This document shows positions 8,555 through 17,869 of a stretch of 64,000 bases of DNA, piece after piece. The position numbers and the translations under genes were made by a program. Position 1 is the first letter of the stretch. Every line of letters begins with the position of its first letter. A model generated the notes under the pieces. It searched no databases. It saw only the letters and a program-made list of their open reading frames with translations, and had not been told where the DNA came from. The stretch comes from Paenibacillus sp. J2TS4. GTDB lineage: Bacteria > Bacillota > Bacilli > Paenibacillales > NBRC-103111. The DNA lies in contig NZ_BOSH01000008.1 in NCBI RefSeq assembly GCF_018403245.1, positions 1-64,000 of the forward strand. The letters run 5' to 3'.

Positions 8555-10450
8555 ATGGATATTTTCAAACGTATATCCGAGCACAGAGCAGAGATGGGAA
8601 AGCTATCGTGGACCGGCACCTTTGCGGAATACATCGAAAAAGTGAGAGAGAACCCGGAACTGGCCATGACCGCGCACGCAAGAGTCTATCGGATGATCGA
8701 ATCCCATGGAGTCGAAGAGGATAACGGGCAGATTAAATATAAATTTTTTGAAAAAGAAATTTACGGGCTTGATCAACCTATTCAAAAGCTGGTAGAGGAA
8801 TATTTTCATTCTGCCGCGCGACGGCTGGACGTTAGAAAGCGCATCTTGCTGCTGATGGGACCGGTGAGCGGAGGAAAGTCAACCATAGTCACGATGCTCA
8901 AAAAAGGGCTGGAGGCCTTCTCCCGTAAGGAGGAAGGGGCGGTCTATGCCATTAAAGGCTGTCCGATGCATGAGGAGCCGCTTCATTTGATCCCGCAAGA
9001 GCTCAGGGCAGATATCGAATCAGAGCTTGGCGTCAAGATCGAGGGAACCCTCTGTCCTTCGTGCCAGATGCGGCTAAAAACCGAATACGACGATCGAATT
9101 GAGGATGTCCTCGTCGAACGCGTCCTTATTTCCGAAGAAAATCGAACCGGAATCGGAACGTTCAGCCCGTCCGATCCCAAATCTCAGGATATCGCTGATT
9201 TGACTGGGAGCATTGATTTTTCGACGATTACCGAATACGGTTCGGAATCCGATCCTCGAGCGTACCGTTTTGACGGAGAACTGAACAAGGCCAACCGGGG
9301 ACTAATGGAGTTCCAAGAAATGCTGAAATGCGACGAGAAATTTCTGTGGAATCTGCTTTCCTTGACGCAAGAGGGAAATTTCAAAGCCGGCCGCTTCGCC
9401 CTTATCTCTGCAGACGAACTAATTATCGCTCACACGAACGAATCCGAATACCGTTCGTTTATTGCCAATAAGAAAAATGAAGCGCTCCAGTCCCGAATTA
9501 TTGTTATGCCCATTCCGTACAACCTGAAGGTGTCCGAGGAGGAAAAAATATATACGAAGCTCATCAAGCAGAGTGACATGAATCATATTCATATGGCGCC
9601 CCATTCTCTTCGCGCGGCGGCCATTTTTACAATTCTGACCCGGCTTAAAGAATCGAAGAAGCAAGGGATGGATCTGCTGAAAAAAATGCGGATGTATGAC
9701 GGGGAAGCGGTGGAAGGGTACAAAGAAAATGATCTCAAGGAAATGCAGAATGAATTTGTTGAGGAAGGCATGTCGGGAGTCGATCCGCGGTATGTCATTA
9801 ACCGTATTTCCAGCGCACTGATCCGTCATGATGTGCAGTGCATCAATGCCCTGGATGTATTAAGGGCTATCAAAGAAGGGCTGGATCAGCATCCGTCCAT
9901 TACGAAGGAAGAGCGGGAGCGGTACCTCAACTTTATCTCCACTGCCCGCAAGGAATACGATGAGCTGGCCAAGAAGGAAGTGCAGAAAGCTTTTGTCTAT
10001 TCGTTCGAGGAGTCGGCCAGAACGTTATTCGAAAATTATTTGGACAATATTGAATCTTACTGCAATTGGACAAAAATGAAGGACCCTTTAACCGGAGAGC
10101 CCGTAGACCCCGATGAAAGATTGATGCGTTCGATCGAGGAGCAAATAGGTATTTCCGAAAATGCTAAAAAGGCGTTCCGGGAGGAAATTCTCATCCGGCT
10201 GTCCACTTATTCCCGAAAGAGCAGAAAGTTTGACTATAACACGCACGAGCGGCTGCGAGAGGCCATTGAGAAGAAGCTGTTCGCTGACTTGAAGGACATC
10301 GTCAAAATTACGACATCGACCAAGACGCCTGACGCGACTCAATTAAAGCGGATCAATGAAGTGACCCGCAGACTGATCGACGATAATGGCTACTGCCCGG
10401 TCTGCGCGAATGAACTGTTGAAATACGTCGGAAGCCTGCTTAACAGATAA
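8555..10450 (+). CDS. prkA: PrkA family serine protein kinase / AAA+ protein
   Basis: The 631-residue protein matches PrkA throughout: an AAA+ N-terminal part with Walker A GPVSGGKST at residues 102-110, the paired cysteine segment CPSCQ near residue 168, and the C-terminal PrkA domain. GAGAGGAGG lies before the ATG. PrkA of Bacillus is needed for sporulation; kinase activity and, more recently, Lon-like protease activity have been proposed, so its chemistry is debated. The usual neighbours yhbH and spoVR are absent here, and a terminator at 10485-10515 suggests a single-gene unit. Confidence 0.95.
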   Translation: MDIFKRISEHRAEMGKLSWTGTFAEYIEKVRENPELAMTAHARVYRMIESHGVEEDNGQIKYKFFEKEIYGLDQPIQKLVEEYFHSAARRLDVRKRILLLMGPVSGGKSTIVTMLKKGLEAFSRKEEGAVYAIKGCPMHEEPLHLIPQELRADIESELGVKIEGTLCPSCQMRLKTEYDDRIEDVLVERVLISEENRTGIGTFSPSDPKSQDIADLTGSIDFSTITEYGSESDPRAYRFDGELNKANRGLMEFQEMLKCDEKFLWNLLSLTQEGNFKAGRFALISADELIIAHTNESEYRSFIANKKNEALQSRIIVMPIPYNLKVSEEEKIYTKLIKQSDMNHIHMAPHSLRAAAIFTILTRLKESKKQGMDLLKKMRMYDGEAVEGYKENDLKEMQNEFVEEGMSGVDPRYVINRISSALIRHDVQCINALDVLRAIKEGLDQHPSITKEERERYLNFISTARKEYDELAKKEVQKAFVYSFEESARTLFENYLDNIESYCNWTKMKDPLTGEPVDPDERLMRSIEEQIGISENAKKAFREEILIRLSTYSRKSRKFDYNTHERLREAIEKKLFADLKDIVKITTSTKTPDATQLKRINEVTRRLIDDNGYCPVCANELLKYVGSLLNR

Positions 10451-10484
10451 CCTGTCCAACGTCTTTGCTAAAGGTATACATCAA

Positions 10485-10515
10485 AAAGCGCACCTCTTGA
10501 AAAGCAGGTGCGCTT
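10485..10515 (+). terminator. Terminator after prkA
   Basis: AAAGCGCACCT pairs with AGGTGCGCTTT around a 9-nt loop. There is an A-run on the left, so it may also serve the leftward AbrB-like transcript. Confidence 0.75.
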
Positions 10516-10580
10516 TGGTTCATAATCGCTCTTGCTGTCAGCGATTGTAATTATCCTATGCTTATGTAGATCAAGGGATA

Positions 10581-10826
10581 TCACTCTTTCCCCGTCACTT
10601 GCTGCAAGCATTCTTGACAAATGTGCTTTTCCTTGAACTCGAAGACTCCATCCAGAGTACTACAGAACACGCAGCGTGGGCGGTACCTTTCCAAAATAAT
10701 GTGGTCTCCCTGTACGAGTATTTCTACAGGATCGCCTTCATTCATCCGGAAGCGGTTCCTTAATGATTTGGGCAAAACAATTCTCCCCAATTGGTCGACC
10801 TTCCTAACGATCCCGGCTGGCTTCAT
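10581..10826 (-). CDS. AbrB-family regulator with C-terminal four-cysteine motif
   Basis: Residues 1-50 form an AbrB/SpoVT swapped-hairpin DNA-binding domain (GIVRKVDQLGRIVLPKSLR). The C-terminal 30 residues differ from AbrB and Abh: they hold Cys52-x2-Cys55 and Cys70-x2-Cys73, spaced like a small zinc knuckle. The total length of 81 residues fits a dimeric transition-state-type repressor. The cysteine tail could stabilise the dimer or sense metal or redox state; this is inference. GGGGG lies a few bases before the ATG. Confidence 0.85.
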   Translation of the reverse strand: MKPAGIVRKVDQLGRIVLPKSLRNRFRMNEGDPVEILVQGDHIILERYRPRCVFCSTLDGVFEFKEKHICQECLQQVTGKE

Positions 10827-11250
10827 TTTGATATCCCCCCAATCTGTTTAAACATTTTGCCCCTCTTTTATGATATTCGTGACCACCTCCCGTTTTATGT
10901 CCTTAGCTTTCAATTTTTCTTCCATCAGACAGCCTCGCATTCCAATAATCCAGATTTTTCAACGATAATAGCACCGATGCGCCAACACGCCGGTGCTTCT
11001 CAGCACTGCAGCTTCGCCCGCCAACTAACGGCGTCTTGTCAACCCATCAGCATCGTTGCCAACGTACATTGCTTTCTTTAGCACCGGAGCCTCGTACGTC
11101 AACTATTGTTAATACCCATTAATGGCACTGGCGAAACAGTCTAATTGGCTTTCACGTCATAATGAACAAAATGGAAGTTTCAAGTCAAGCGGCATAGAGC
11201 CGAAATTCTTGCTCCGCAGTCGCCTTTTTCCGTTATGGATTCACCCCCCT
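10827..11250. other. Intergenic region between trmL and the AbrB-like gene
   Basis: The stretch contains the leftward promoter area of the AbrB-like gene and a stem AGCACCG/CGGTGCT near 10970-11000. A leftward 25-codon frame (MEEKLKAKDIKREVV...) ends just upstream of the regulator, but its ribosome binding site is weak. No gene is supported with confidence. Confidence 0.4.
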
Positions 11251-11715
11251 TCAAGATAACCCGTTAAATTGAAGTTGGCGAAGTCCTTCATACAAGATGA
11301 TAGCGGCAGAATTGGACAAATTAAGAGATCTAACATCATCGCTTATCGGGATTCTCATGCAGGTCTCTTGGTTACTCTCAATAATATCCTTCGGCAGCCC
11401 GGCGGTCTCTTTGCCGAACACAAAAAAATCCCCGTCTCGAAATTCGAAGTCGGCATAAGATTTATCCGCTTTGGTCGTAGCATAAAAAAAGCGCGCTTCT
11501 GGATACTTGTGTTTGACCTCGTCAAACGAGTCATGATATTCGAGTTTAACGGAGTGCCAGTAATCCAGTCCCGCTCGTTTTAGCGTCTTGTCGTCAGTTG
11601 AAAAACCGAGAGGGCGAACCAGGTGCAAATAGGTGCCGGTTGCGGCGCAGGTTCGCGAGATATTTCCTGTGTTGGCAGGAATTTCAGGTTCGACTAGTAC
11701 AATGTGAAATGCCAT
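11251..11715 (-). CDS. trmL: tRNA (cytidine(34)-2'-O)-methyltransferase
   Basis: SPOUT-family methyltransferase of 154 residues, the typical TrmL length. The N-terminus VLVEPEIPANTGNISRTC, the GKETAGLP loop and the C-terminal NLSNSAAIILYE form the trefoil-knot S-adenosylmethionine site. The enzyme methylates the 2'-OH of the wobble base in certain leucine tRNAs, as shown for E. coli TrmL. It is a single gene, leftward, divergent from the response regulator at 11856. Confidence 0.95.
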   Translation of the reverse strand: MAFHIVLVEPEIPANTGNISRTCAATGTYLHLVRPLGFSTDDKTLKRAGLDYWHSVKLEYHDSFDEVKHKYPEARFFYATTKADKSYADFEFRDGDFFVFGKETAGLPKDIIESNQETCMRIPISDDVRSLNLSNSAAIILYEGLRQLQFNGLS

Positions 11716-11855
11716 AAGCTCTTATTCACCCCCGATTATTTCATCTTCAAATTTTACATCTAGTTTACTCTTTATTAATTCGGCATTGACAAAGATAGTG
11801 GATAATTAACAATAACTTAGTCACATAATACTCAGTCGATAAAGGAGATCCGTTG

Positions 11856-12590
11856 ATGAATAACAGAATTTTGGTCGTTGACGACGAGCCGTCCATTGCC
11901 ATGCTGTTGGATTATAATTTAAAGTTGGCTGATTATGATGTCCGTTGTGTATACGATGGCGGGGCTGTCTTTGAAGCCATTCGATCCTTCCGCCCCGATT
12001 TAATGATATTGGATCTTATGCTTCCGACTATGGATGGCGTTCAAATATGCCGCAAGCTGAGAAGTGAAGGAAACGGCCTCCCTATCATTATGTTAACTGC
12101 CATGCAAGAATTATCAGACCGGATTGCCGGGCTCGATCATGGCGCCGATGACTATATGGTTAAGCCATTCAGCCCGCAGGAGGTCATCTCCCGGATCCGA
12201 GCGGTTCTGCGCCGCTCTGGTGCGTCCAGCCCCGAAGCTCCTCCTGCGGAAATTCACTTGGGGGAAATATGCATAAGCGCAGAGCGCAGAGATGTGACAC
12301 TCAATGGCCGATTGATCGATTTGACACCGAAGGAATTCGAGCTTCTTCTTTATTTGTGCCAGCATCAGGGAAGAGCGCTAAGCCGGCAGCAGTTGCTGCA
12401 AAACGTATGGGACTATCATTTTCTAGGAGATACTCGGATTGTCGATGTTCATATCAGCCATCTTCGTGACAAAATCGAAGCCGATGCGCGCAATCCCCGA
12501 TATATTCAAACCGTGCGCAGCGTCGGTTATAAGATGACCGACCCTTATGCCATCCCTGGCCAGAGAAAAAGCACATTGGCGAGTCGCTGA
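11856..12590 (+). CDS. Orphan OmpR/PhoB-type response regulator
   Basis: The receiver domain has the acidic pair Asp9-Asp10, the phosphoacceptor Asp53 (MILDLML) and the conserved Lys in MVKPF; a winged-helix output domain follows from about residue 135. Length 244. AAAGGAG at 11841-11847 is 8 nt before the ATG; a TTG one codon upstream is less likely. No kinase gene is adjacent and a terminator follows at 12648, so the cognate kinase must be elsewhere. Targets unknown. Confidence 0.9.
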   Translation: MNNRILVVDDEPSIAMLLDYNLKLADYDVRCVYDGGAVFEAIRSFRPDLMILDLMLPTMDGVQICRKLRSEGNGLPIIMLTAMQELSDRIAGLDHGADDYMVKPFSPQEVISRIRAVLRRSGASSPEAPPAEIHLGEICISAERRDVTLNGRLIDLTPKEFELLLYLCQHQGRALSRQQLLQNVWDYHFLGDTRIVDVHISHLRDKIEADARNPRYIQTVRSVGYKMTDPYAIPGQRKSTLASR

Positions 12591-12647
12591 TCCAGAGTAT
12601 GTTATTCAACAGCGTATCCATATACGATAAACCACTTACTATCCACA

Positions 12648-12684
12648 AGCAGCGTGTTCCGGAATCCCGGAACACGCTGCTTTC
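12648..12684. terminator. Strong hairpin between convergent genes
   Basis: A perfect 15-bp stem (AGCAGCGTGTTCCGG and its complement) with a 4-nt loop, followed by TTTC. It sits between the response regulator and serC, which converge. Confidence 0.75.
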
Positions 12685-12796
12685 GCCTAATTACAGCAGG
12701 CTCTAGTCAGGTGGCAAGACCGTGTAGAAGAAGCTTGCTCTAATAAGTTGGAAGAATTCTACAAGAGTTGTGTTTCAAACTCTCACTATTTATATT

Positions 12797-13885
12797 TTAA
12801 CCGTTACGGCGCTGAAAATCGACCATAAATTCGGCTAATGCTTTACAACTTTCATAAGGAACCGCATTATAGGTGGAGGCTCGCATGTGACCTACGCTGC
12901 GATGCCCCTTCAAACCAACAAATCCATTAGCGGATGCATCTTCTAAAAACTTCTTTTCCAGTTCATCCGACTGCAGCTTAAAAGTAATGTTCATGATGGA
13001 ACGGTCTTTCTTGGCCGCCATTCCTTCATAGAATCCCCCGCTGTTATCGATCGCATTATAGATTAAAGCGGTTTTCTCCCGATTCAGCCTCTCTACAGCA
13101 TCTATTCCGCCGCTATTCCGAATCCATTTCAATACGAGATTCATCATATACACAGAATAGACTGGGGGAGTATTATATAAAGAATTGTTGCTCGTATAAG
13201 TATCATATCGCAGCATGGTCGGGATGGTTGCAGGAGATTCCCGCAGCAGATCTTCGCGGATAATGACGAGTGTCACTCCGGAAGGTCCGAGATTTTTCTG
13301 TGCTCCCGCATAAATAAGCGAGAATGGGGAAGCATCGAATCGACGGGACAAAATATCGCTGGACATGTCGCCGATCAGCGGAACGTCCCCCGTATCCGGA
13401 AATGCGAAATACTGTGTACCGGCAATCGTCTCATTGGATGTGACATGCAGGTAAGCGGCTTGCTCAGGCAGTTGGATTTCATCCAAAGCCGGGATGTTAA
13501 GCGGACCATCTTCCTTGGAAGCAGCCGCAATATAAGTCTCTCCAAAGAGCTGCGCTTCTTTATAAGCTTTATCCGCCCAGCTGCCGGTCAGCACATAGGC
13601 GGCCGTCTTGCCGGGAGTCAGCAAATTCATCGGCACCATAGCGAATTGAGTACTGGCGCCCCCCTGCATAAAGAGAACTTTATAACCGGCTGGCAGTTCC
13701 ATCAATTCCTGAACCAGCTGTTGAGTTTCATCATTGACTTGCTCATATTGCTTGCTCCGGTGCGAGATTTCCATGATGGACATGCCTATTCCACCGTAAT
13801 CGATAATCTCTTCCTGAGCCTGCTTCAGCACTTCCAACGGAAGTGCAGCCGGACCTGCGTTAAAATTGTATGCTCGATTTGCCAA
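12797..13885 (-). CDS. serC: Phosphoserine aminotransferase
   Basis: PLP enzyme of serine biosynthesis that makes phosphoserine from 3-phosphohydroxypyruvate and glutamate. The start NRAYNFNAGPAALP, the PLP-lysine region YAGAQKNLGPSGV and the C-terminal GHRSVGHMRAS are diagnostic. I place the start at the TTG at 13885, where AAGGTG lies 6 nt upstream and the N-terminus aligns with known SerC proteins; an ATG at 13903 would add six residues but lacks a ribosome binding site. 362 residues. No T-box is visible upstream. Confidence 0.93.
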   Translation of the reverse strand: MANRAYNFNAGPAALPLEVLKQAQEEIIDYGGIGMSIMEISHRSKQYEQVNDETQQLVQELMELPAGYKVLFMQGGASTQFAMVPMNLLTPGKTAAYVLTGSWADKAYKEAQLFGETYIAAASKEDGPLNIPALDEIQLPEQAAYLHVTSNETIAGTQYFAFPDTGDVPLIGDMSSDILSRRFDASPFSLIYAGAQKNLGPSGVTLVIIREDLLRESPATIPTMLRYDTYTSNNSLYNTPPVYSVYMMNLVLKWIRNSGGIDAVERLNREKTALIYNAIDNSGGFYEGMAAKKDRSIMNITFKLQSDELEKKFLEDASANGFVGLKGHRSVGHMRASTYNAVPYESCKALAEFMVDFQRRNG

Positions 13886-14008
13886 GTTCCACACCTTCTC
13901 CATGTATGATATCGTAATGATAACAATATTTTTTTCTCGCTTCAACAATATAAAAGACATTAAAGACAATAAGTCTTTAAACCGTACTATCCAGCAAGGA
14001 GGAGTCCT

Positions 14009-14593
14009 ATGTCCACTGCCCGATTGTTTATTGCCGCCCCTATTTCCCCCTCCGTCAAAAATACGCTAGAGCGATGGACTCGAACGCTTGCCGGTGAACT
14101 GCCCTTTCGCAAGTGGACCCATCCTGACGACTACCACATCACTTTGCAGTTTTTAGGAGAAACCAGCGCGGAGAAGCAGAGGCAAGTCGAGCAGGCTCTT
14201 CGCTTCACCGCGGAAAGACACCCGAATTTTTCATTGACGCTGAATGGATTAGGCTTATTCGGCCCGGAGCCATCCCCGCAAATTCTGTGGGCAGGAGCCG
14301 AAGGGGATACCTCTGCCTTACGCTCCTTACAACAAGACGTCGTTGAGGCTATGTGCAAGGTCGGCTATGAAGCTGAATCAAGGCCTTACCGTCCACATAT
14401 TACACTGGCCAGAAAATACGCAGGCCCTTCCCCATTCGAGCGTTCCAAGCTTAAGTCCGCGCCGCAACCGGAAGCGGGCGTTACCTCCTGGCTTGTTAAC
14501 GAAGTCGTTCTGTACCAAAGCCATTCGGGGAAACGTCCTATGTACGAGCCATTGTCTGCATTTCCGCTAACCCAAGCTATGACTCAAAGATAA
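14009..14593 (+). CDS. thpR: RNA 2',3'-cyclic phosphodiesterase
   Basis: 2H phosphoesterase of 194 residues with both catalytic HxT motifs: HITLQFLG near residue 46 and HITLARK near residue 130. The family opens 2',3'-cyclic phosphates on RNA (formerly called 2'-5' RNA ligase LigT). AAGGAGG ends 8 nt before the ATG. It stands alone and converges on glnA. Confidence 0.93.
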   Translation: MSTARLFIAAPISPSVKNTLERWTRTLAGELPFRKWTHPDDYHITLQFLGETSAEKQRQVEQALRFTAERHPNFSLTLNGLGLFGPEPSPQILWAGAEGDTSALRSLQQDVVEAMCKVGYEAESRPYRPHITLARKYAGPSPFERSKLKSAPQPEAGVTSWLVNEVVLYQSHSGKRPMYEPLSAFPLTQAMTQR

Positions 14594-14638
14594 ACGCCTG
14601 CGCTTTCTTGAACTCTGATCAAGAAAGCCTACGTTTAC
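14592..14638 (+). terminator. Hairpin after thpR
   Basis: CTTTCTTGA at 14603-14611 pairs with TCAAGAAAG at 14619-14627, and AAACG/CGTTT may extend it. There is no clean T-run. Confidence 0.5.
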
Positions 14639-14660
14639 CTTCGAAATTTAATATATAGAA

Positions 14661-14692
14661 CAAGCCGCCGGGGAGCAACCCGGCAGCTTGCT
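14661..14692 (-). terminator. Hairpin after glnA
   Basis: CAAGC-GCCGGG pairs with CCCGGC-GCTTG around a 5-nt loop, about 55 nt past the glnA stop on the leftward strand. The T-run is weak. Confidence 0.5.
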
Positions 14693-14745
14693 TCTGATCC
14701 CCCACCTAATAAAGATCTTATTGGGATCCTTCTAGGCTCCAGGCA

Positions 14746-16170
14746 TCAGCAATCGAAATATAACGAATATTCATGGGGATGAATACGGATCTGGACGCCC
14801 TTCGCTTCGTTTCTCTTCAATTCGATATAGTTATAAATAAAGTCCTTCGTGAAGACTCCGCCCTGCAGTAAAAACTCGTAATCAGCCTGCAGTGCGTCCA
14901 AAGCTTCTTCCAATGTGGCCGGCACACTGCGAATATCTCTTTTTTCCTCCTCGGTCAAATCGTATATGTTCCGATCCATCGGGCCATATCCAAGCTCGCG
15001 TGGATCGATCCGGTTCTGAATGCCGTCCAGACCGGCCAGCAGCATCGCCGAGAAAGCAAGATAAGGGTTAGCGGTGGAATCGGGCGTCCGGAATTCGATA
15101 CGGCATCCCTTTGGGGTAACCGCCGCAACCGGTATGCGAACCGCAGCGGACCGATTTCCTTTGGAGAAGACGAGGTTCACGGGAGCTTCATAACCGGGCA
15201 CCAGCCTTTTGAAGGAATTGGTGCTTGGGTTCGTCAGCGCGAGCAAGGCGTTCGCGTGATGAAGAAGGCCTCCGATATAATATAGAGCCGTATCGCTCAG
15301 ATTGGCATAGCCGCCCTTATGATAGAACAAGGGAAGGTCGCCGTCAAAAATACTTTGATGCACATGCATTCCGCTGCCGTTATCCCCAAATAGAGGCTTC
15401 GGCATGAAAGTCGCCACTTTGCCATATTGACGGGCCGTATTATGAACAATATATTTGTACTTCATCAGATTGTCCGCACTGGCCGTCAGCGTATCAAAGC
15501 GAAAGTTGATCTCGGCCTGACCCGCCGTCGCCACTTCATGATGATGACGCTCAATCCGAAGGCCAGACTCCATCATAATACGGCACATTTCGCTGCGCAG
15601 ATCCTGCTGGGTGTCGGCCGGAGCGACCGGAACGTATCCGCCCTTATGGCGGATCTTGAAGCCGAGATTTCCGCCTTCTTCCTCACGAGAGCTGTTCCAG
15701 AACGCTTCCTCGGAATCCACCTCGAAATATGATTTATTCATGCCGCTTTCGTAGCGGACATCGTCAAAGATAAAAAATTCCGGCTCCGGAGCAAAGAAGG
15801 CCTTCGTGCCAATATTCGTCTGCTGTAAGAAGGCTTCCGCTTTCTGCGCAATCCCTCTTGGATCCCGATCATAGCGCTCCCCGTCCGGGGTGTAAATATC
15901 ACACATGACGATCAAGGTTGGATGAGAAGTGAAAGGATCCATATACACTGTGTTGATATCCGGCATCATAACCATATCGGAATCTTCCACACCTTTGAAG
16001 CCCGGAATGGAGGAGCCGTCAAAAGCAACGCCGTTGATCAAGGTGTCTTCCTCTACTTCAACAGCCGGAACGGAAATATGGTGGGCTTTACCATTCAGAT
16101 CGACAAACCGGAAATCCACCCATTCTATTCCGTTTTCTTCTATCATTTTCAATATTTCATCAGCTGACAT
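14746..16170 (-). CDS. glnA: Glutamine synthetase, GSI-beta-like
   Basis: ATP-dependent glutamate-ammonia ligase, 474 residues. Active-site segments are intact: PEPEFFIF, HHEVATAGQ, DNGSGMHVHQS and NRSAAVRIP. The length (B. subtilis GlnA is about 444), the insert around FEVDSEEAFWNSS, and a Tyr in NIYDLTEE (Tyr403), which matches the adenylylation site of the enteric enzyme, place it with the GSI-beta type of Proteobacteria rather than the usual Firmicute GSI-alpha. GGGGG lies upstream of the ATG. No glnR is adjacent. It is probably a second, possibly transferred glutamine synthetase. Confidence 0.93.
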   Translation of the reverse strand: MSADEILKMIEENGIEWVDFRFVDLNGKAHHISVPAVEVEEDTLINGVAFDGSSIPGFKGVEDSDMVMMPDINTVYMDPFTSHPTLIVMCDIYTPDGERYDRDPRGIAQKAEAFLQQTNIGTKAFFAPEPEFFIFDDVRYESGMNKSYFEVDSEEAFWNSSREEEGGNLGFKIRHKGGYVPVAPADTQQDLRSEMCRIMMESGLRIERHHHEVATAGQAEINFRFDTLTASADNLMKYKYIVHNTARQYGKVATFMPKPLFGDNGSGMHVHQSIFDGDLPLFYHKGGYANLSDTALYYIGGLLHHANALLALTNPSTNSFKRLVPGYEAPVNLVFSKGNRSAAVRIPVAAVTPKGCRIEFRTPDSTANPYLAFSAMLLAGLDGIQNRIDPRELGYGPMDRNIYDLTEEEKRDIRSVPATLEEALDALQADYEFLLQGGVFTKDFIYNYIELKRNEAKGVQIRIHPHEYSLYFDC

Positions 16171-16296
16171 GCTTTAAACCCCCATTATCCGAACATTTAT
16201 TTAGATCCCGTTGATGAATGTTCAACTTTCATCCATCTTTACCTGAATAATTATAAATCTGCTCGAAAATGGCGTCAATAGCTATGTCAGCTTTTA

Positions 16297-17451
16297 TTAC
16301 ATAGATGCCGTCTGCCTGAACCCCGGACGGTTTTCTTTTTGCTTTTCCATGCGAATTCGATTATTCTCCCGCGAGATGCTGAGCAAGATTCCCGTTCCGG
16401 CCATGGACACGAGCAGGGAGGAACCGCCATAGCTGATAAATGGCAGGGTCACCCCGGTGATGGGCAGACTGCCGGTCACCGCCCCGAGATTGAACACGAT
16501 TTGAACACTGAACATGATCACGATCCCCAACCCCAGAAACATTCCAAATAAATGCTCGCAGGTTAGAGCCGCCACAAAACCGCGGACAATAAAAATACCG
16601 AGCACCAGCATCAAAAAGACAATTCCAGCAAACCCCAGCTCTTCCCCGATAATTGCAAAAATAAAGTCCGTATGAGCTTCCGGCAAATAATGAAACTTCT
16701 GAAAGCTTTGTCCCAAACCTGCCCCGGACAGCCCCCCTCTGGACAAGGCAAATAGCGATTGAATCAACTGATATCCCGTGTCGGTTGGATCGTCCCATGG
16801 ATTGAGAAAGGCTGTAATTCTTTGAAAACGATAGCTTTCAAAAATAACGAGCAATACAATAAGGGGGAGCGCAACCAAACCAATCGTAAAGATATGACGC
16901 ATGTTCGCCCCGCCAATAATAACGAGAAGAAAGGTAATGCCGAGCAAGTTAATGGCCGTTCCTAAATCAGGCTCCAGCAATATTAATCCAATCATCAATC
17001 CCACGATGACCAGAACAGGGGCCAGCCCCTTTTTAAAATCTCGGATCTGCTCCTGTTTCTTACTAATGAAAACCGCCAAAAAAAGAATTAACGACAATTT
17101 AACGAATTCGCCGGGCTGCAAGCTGAATGGGCCTATGAAAATCCATCTTTTAGCGCCGTTAATATCGGTTCCGATCTGGAGTACCAGAACGAGCAGGACG
17201 ATGGACAGAAGTAAAGAGGGATAAGCCAATGCTTTCAATCTGGCAAAAGGTATATTCATGAGCACAAGCAGAATGATCCATCCTACTACTGCAAAAATAA
17301 TTTGCCTCTGCAGAAAATACCAGGAGTCCCCATACTTATACAGAGCATGCGGAGAACTGGCGCTAAAAACCATTATGAGCCCGAACCCCACTAGCAAAAA
17401 GGTGGAAAACAGCAATATAAAATCGGGCCTTCCTCTAGATTTATACTTCAT
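16297..17451 (-). CDS. FtsW/SpoVE-family lipid II polymerase
   Basis: SEDS glycosyltransferase of 384 residues with about ten membrane segments. Family signatures are present: FLNPWDDPTDTGYQLIQSL, FHYLPEAHTDFIFAIIGEELG and LPFISYGGSSL. SEDS proteins polymerise peptidoglycan at the septum (FtsW), along the wall (RodA) or in the spore cortex (SpoVE). The sequence looks closer to FtsW/SpoVE than to RodA, but the sub-role cannot be fixed without neighbours; no mur or pbp gene is next to it. I use the ATG at 17451 (GAAGGA upstream) rather than an earlier GTG. Confidence 0.88.
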   Translation of the reverse strand: MKYKSRGRPDFILLFSTFLLVGFGLIMVFSASSPHALYKYGDSWYFLQRQIIFAVVGWIILLVLMNIPFARLKALAYPSLLLSIVLLVLVLQIGTDINGAKRWIFIGPFSLQPGEFVKLSLILFLAVFISKKQEQIRDFKKGLAPVLVIVGLMIGLILLEPDLGTAINLLGITFLLVIIGGANMRHIFTIGLVALPLIVLLVIFESYRFQRITAFLNPWDDPTDTGYQLIQSLFALSRGGLSGAGLGQSFQKFHYLPEAHTDFIFAIIGEELGFAGIVFLMLVLGIFIVRGFVAALTCEHLFGMFLGLGIVIMFSVQIVFNLGAVTGSLPITGVTLPFISYGGSSLLVSMAGTGILLSISRENNRIRMEKQKENRPGFRQTASM

Positions 17452-17535
17452 ATTTCTGCCGTCCTTCTTTCCTATTGAATTAATGATGTGTTGTGGATGC
17501 ACTCATATCTCCAGCCAATATTCCTGTTAAAAAAT

Positions 17536-17568
17536 AAAAAGCACACCCTCGAACAATGAAGGTGCGCA
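17536..17568 (-). terminator. Leftward terminator upstream of the ftsW-like gene
   Basis: On the leftward strand GCGCACCTTC and its imperfect complement form a stem followed by TTTTTATTTTTT. It would end a transcript coming through 17638-17862. Confidence 0.6.
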
Positions 17569-17637
17569 TAAAATTCAACATAACTATCAATAAGTTATCG
17601 GTTGAGTTCCAGCACGGTATGGCATAGGATTCGATGC

Positions 17638-17778
17638 TTACCAGCTGCGTTCAAAACCATCGGCTGCGATGATTTCTGTCGACCCGTTGGCGTCTCTGGA
17701 CATTTCCTGGGCAGCAGCATCTCTCCAACCAAGAGCCTCATCTAACGAGGGGATCAATTTGGTTGTTATCGACACCAT
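17638..17778 (-). CDS. Small ORF or gene remnant between aroF and the ftsW-like gene
   Basis: A leftward frame of 46 codons from ATG 17778 encodes a protein-like sequence (LIPSLDEALGWRDAAAQEM...) ending FERSW. The same frame is open without a stop back to 17862, giving PESYCQWLTKLPPFG before the ATG. A second leftward frame over 17740-17880 is also protein-like (ERWLVWTRAGYSESGILLP). No ribosome binding site precedes the ATG. The unit lies between two leftward terminators. A frameshifted remnant of a longer gene is as likely as a real small gene. Confidence 0.35.
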   Translation of the reverse strand: MVSITTKLIPSLDEALGWRDAAAQEMSRDANGSTEIIAADGFERSW

Positions 17779-17869
17779 ACCGAAAGGCGGGAGCTTTGTC
17801 AACCATTGGCAATAGGATTCCGGACTCGCTGTATCCTGCTCGGGTCCAAACCAGCCAGCGTTCTATATA

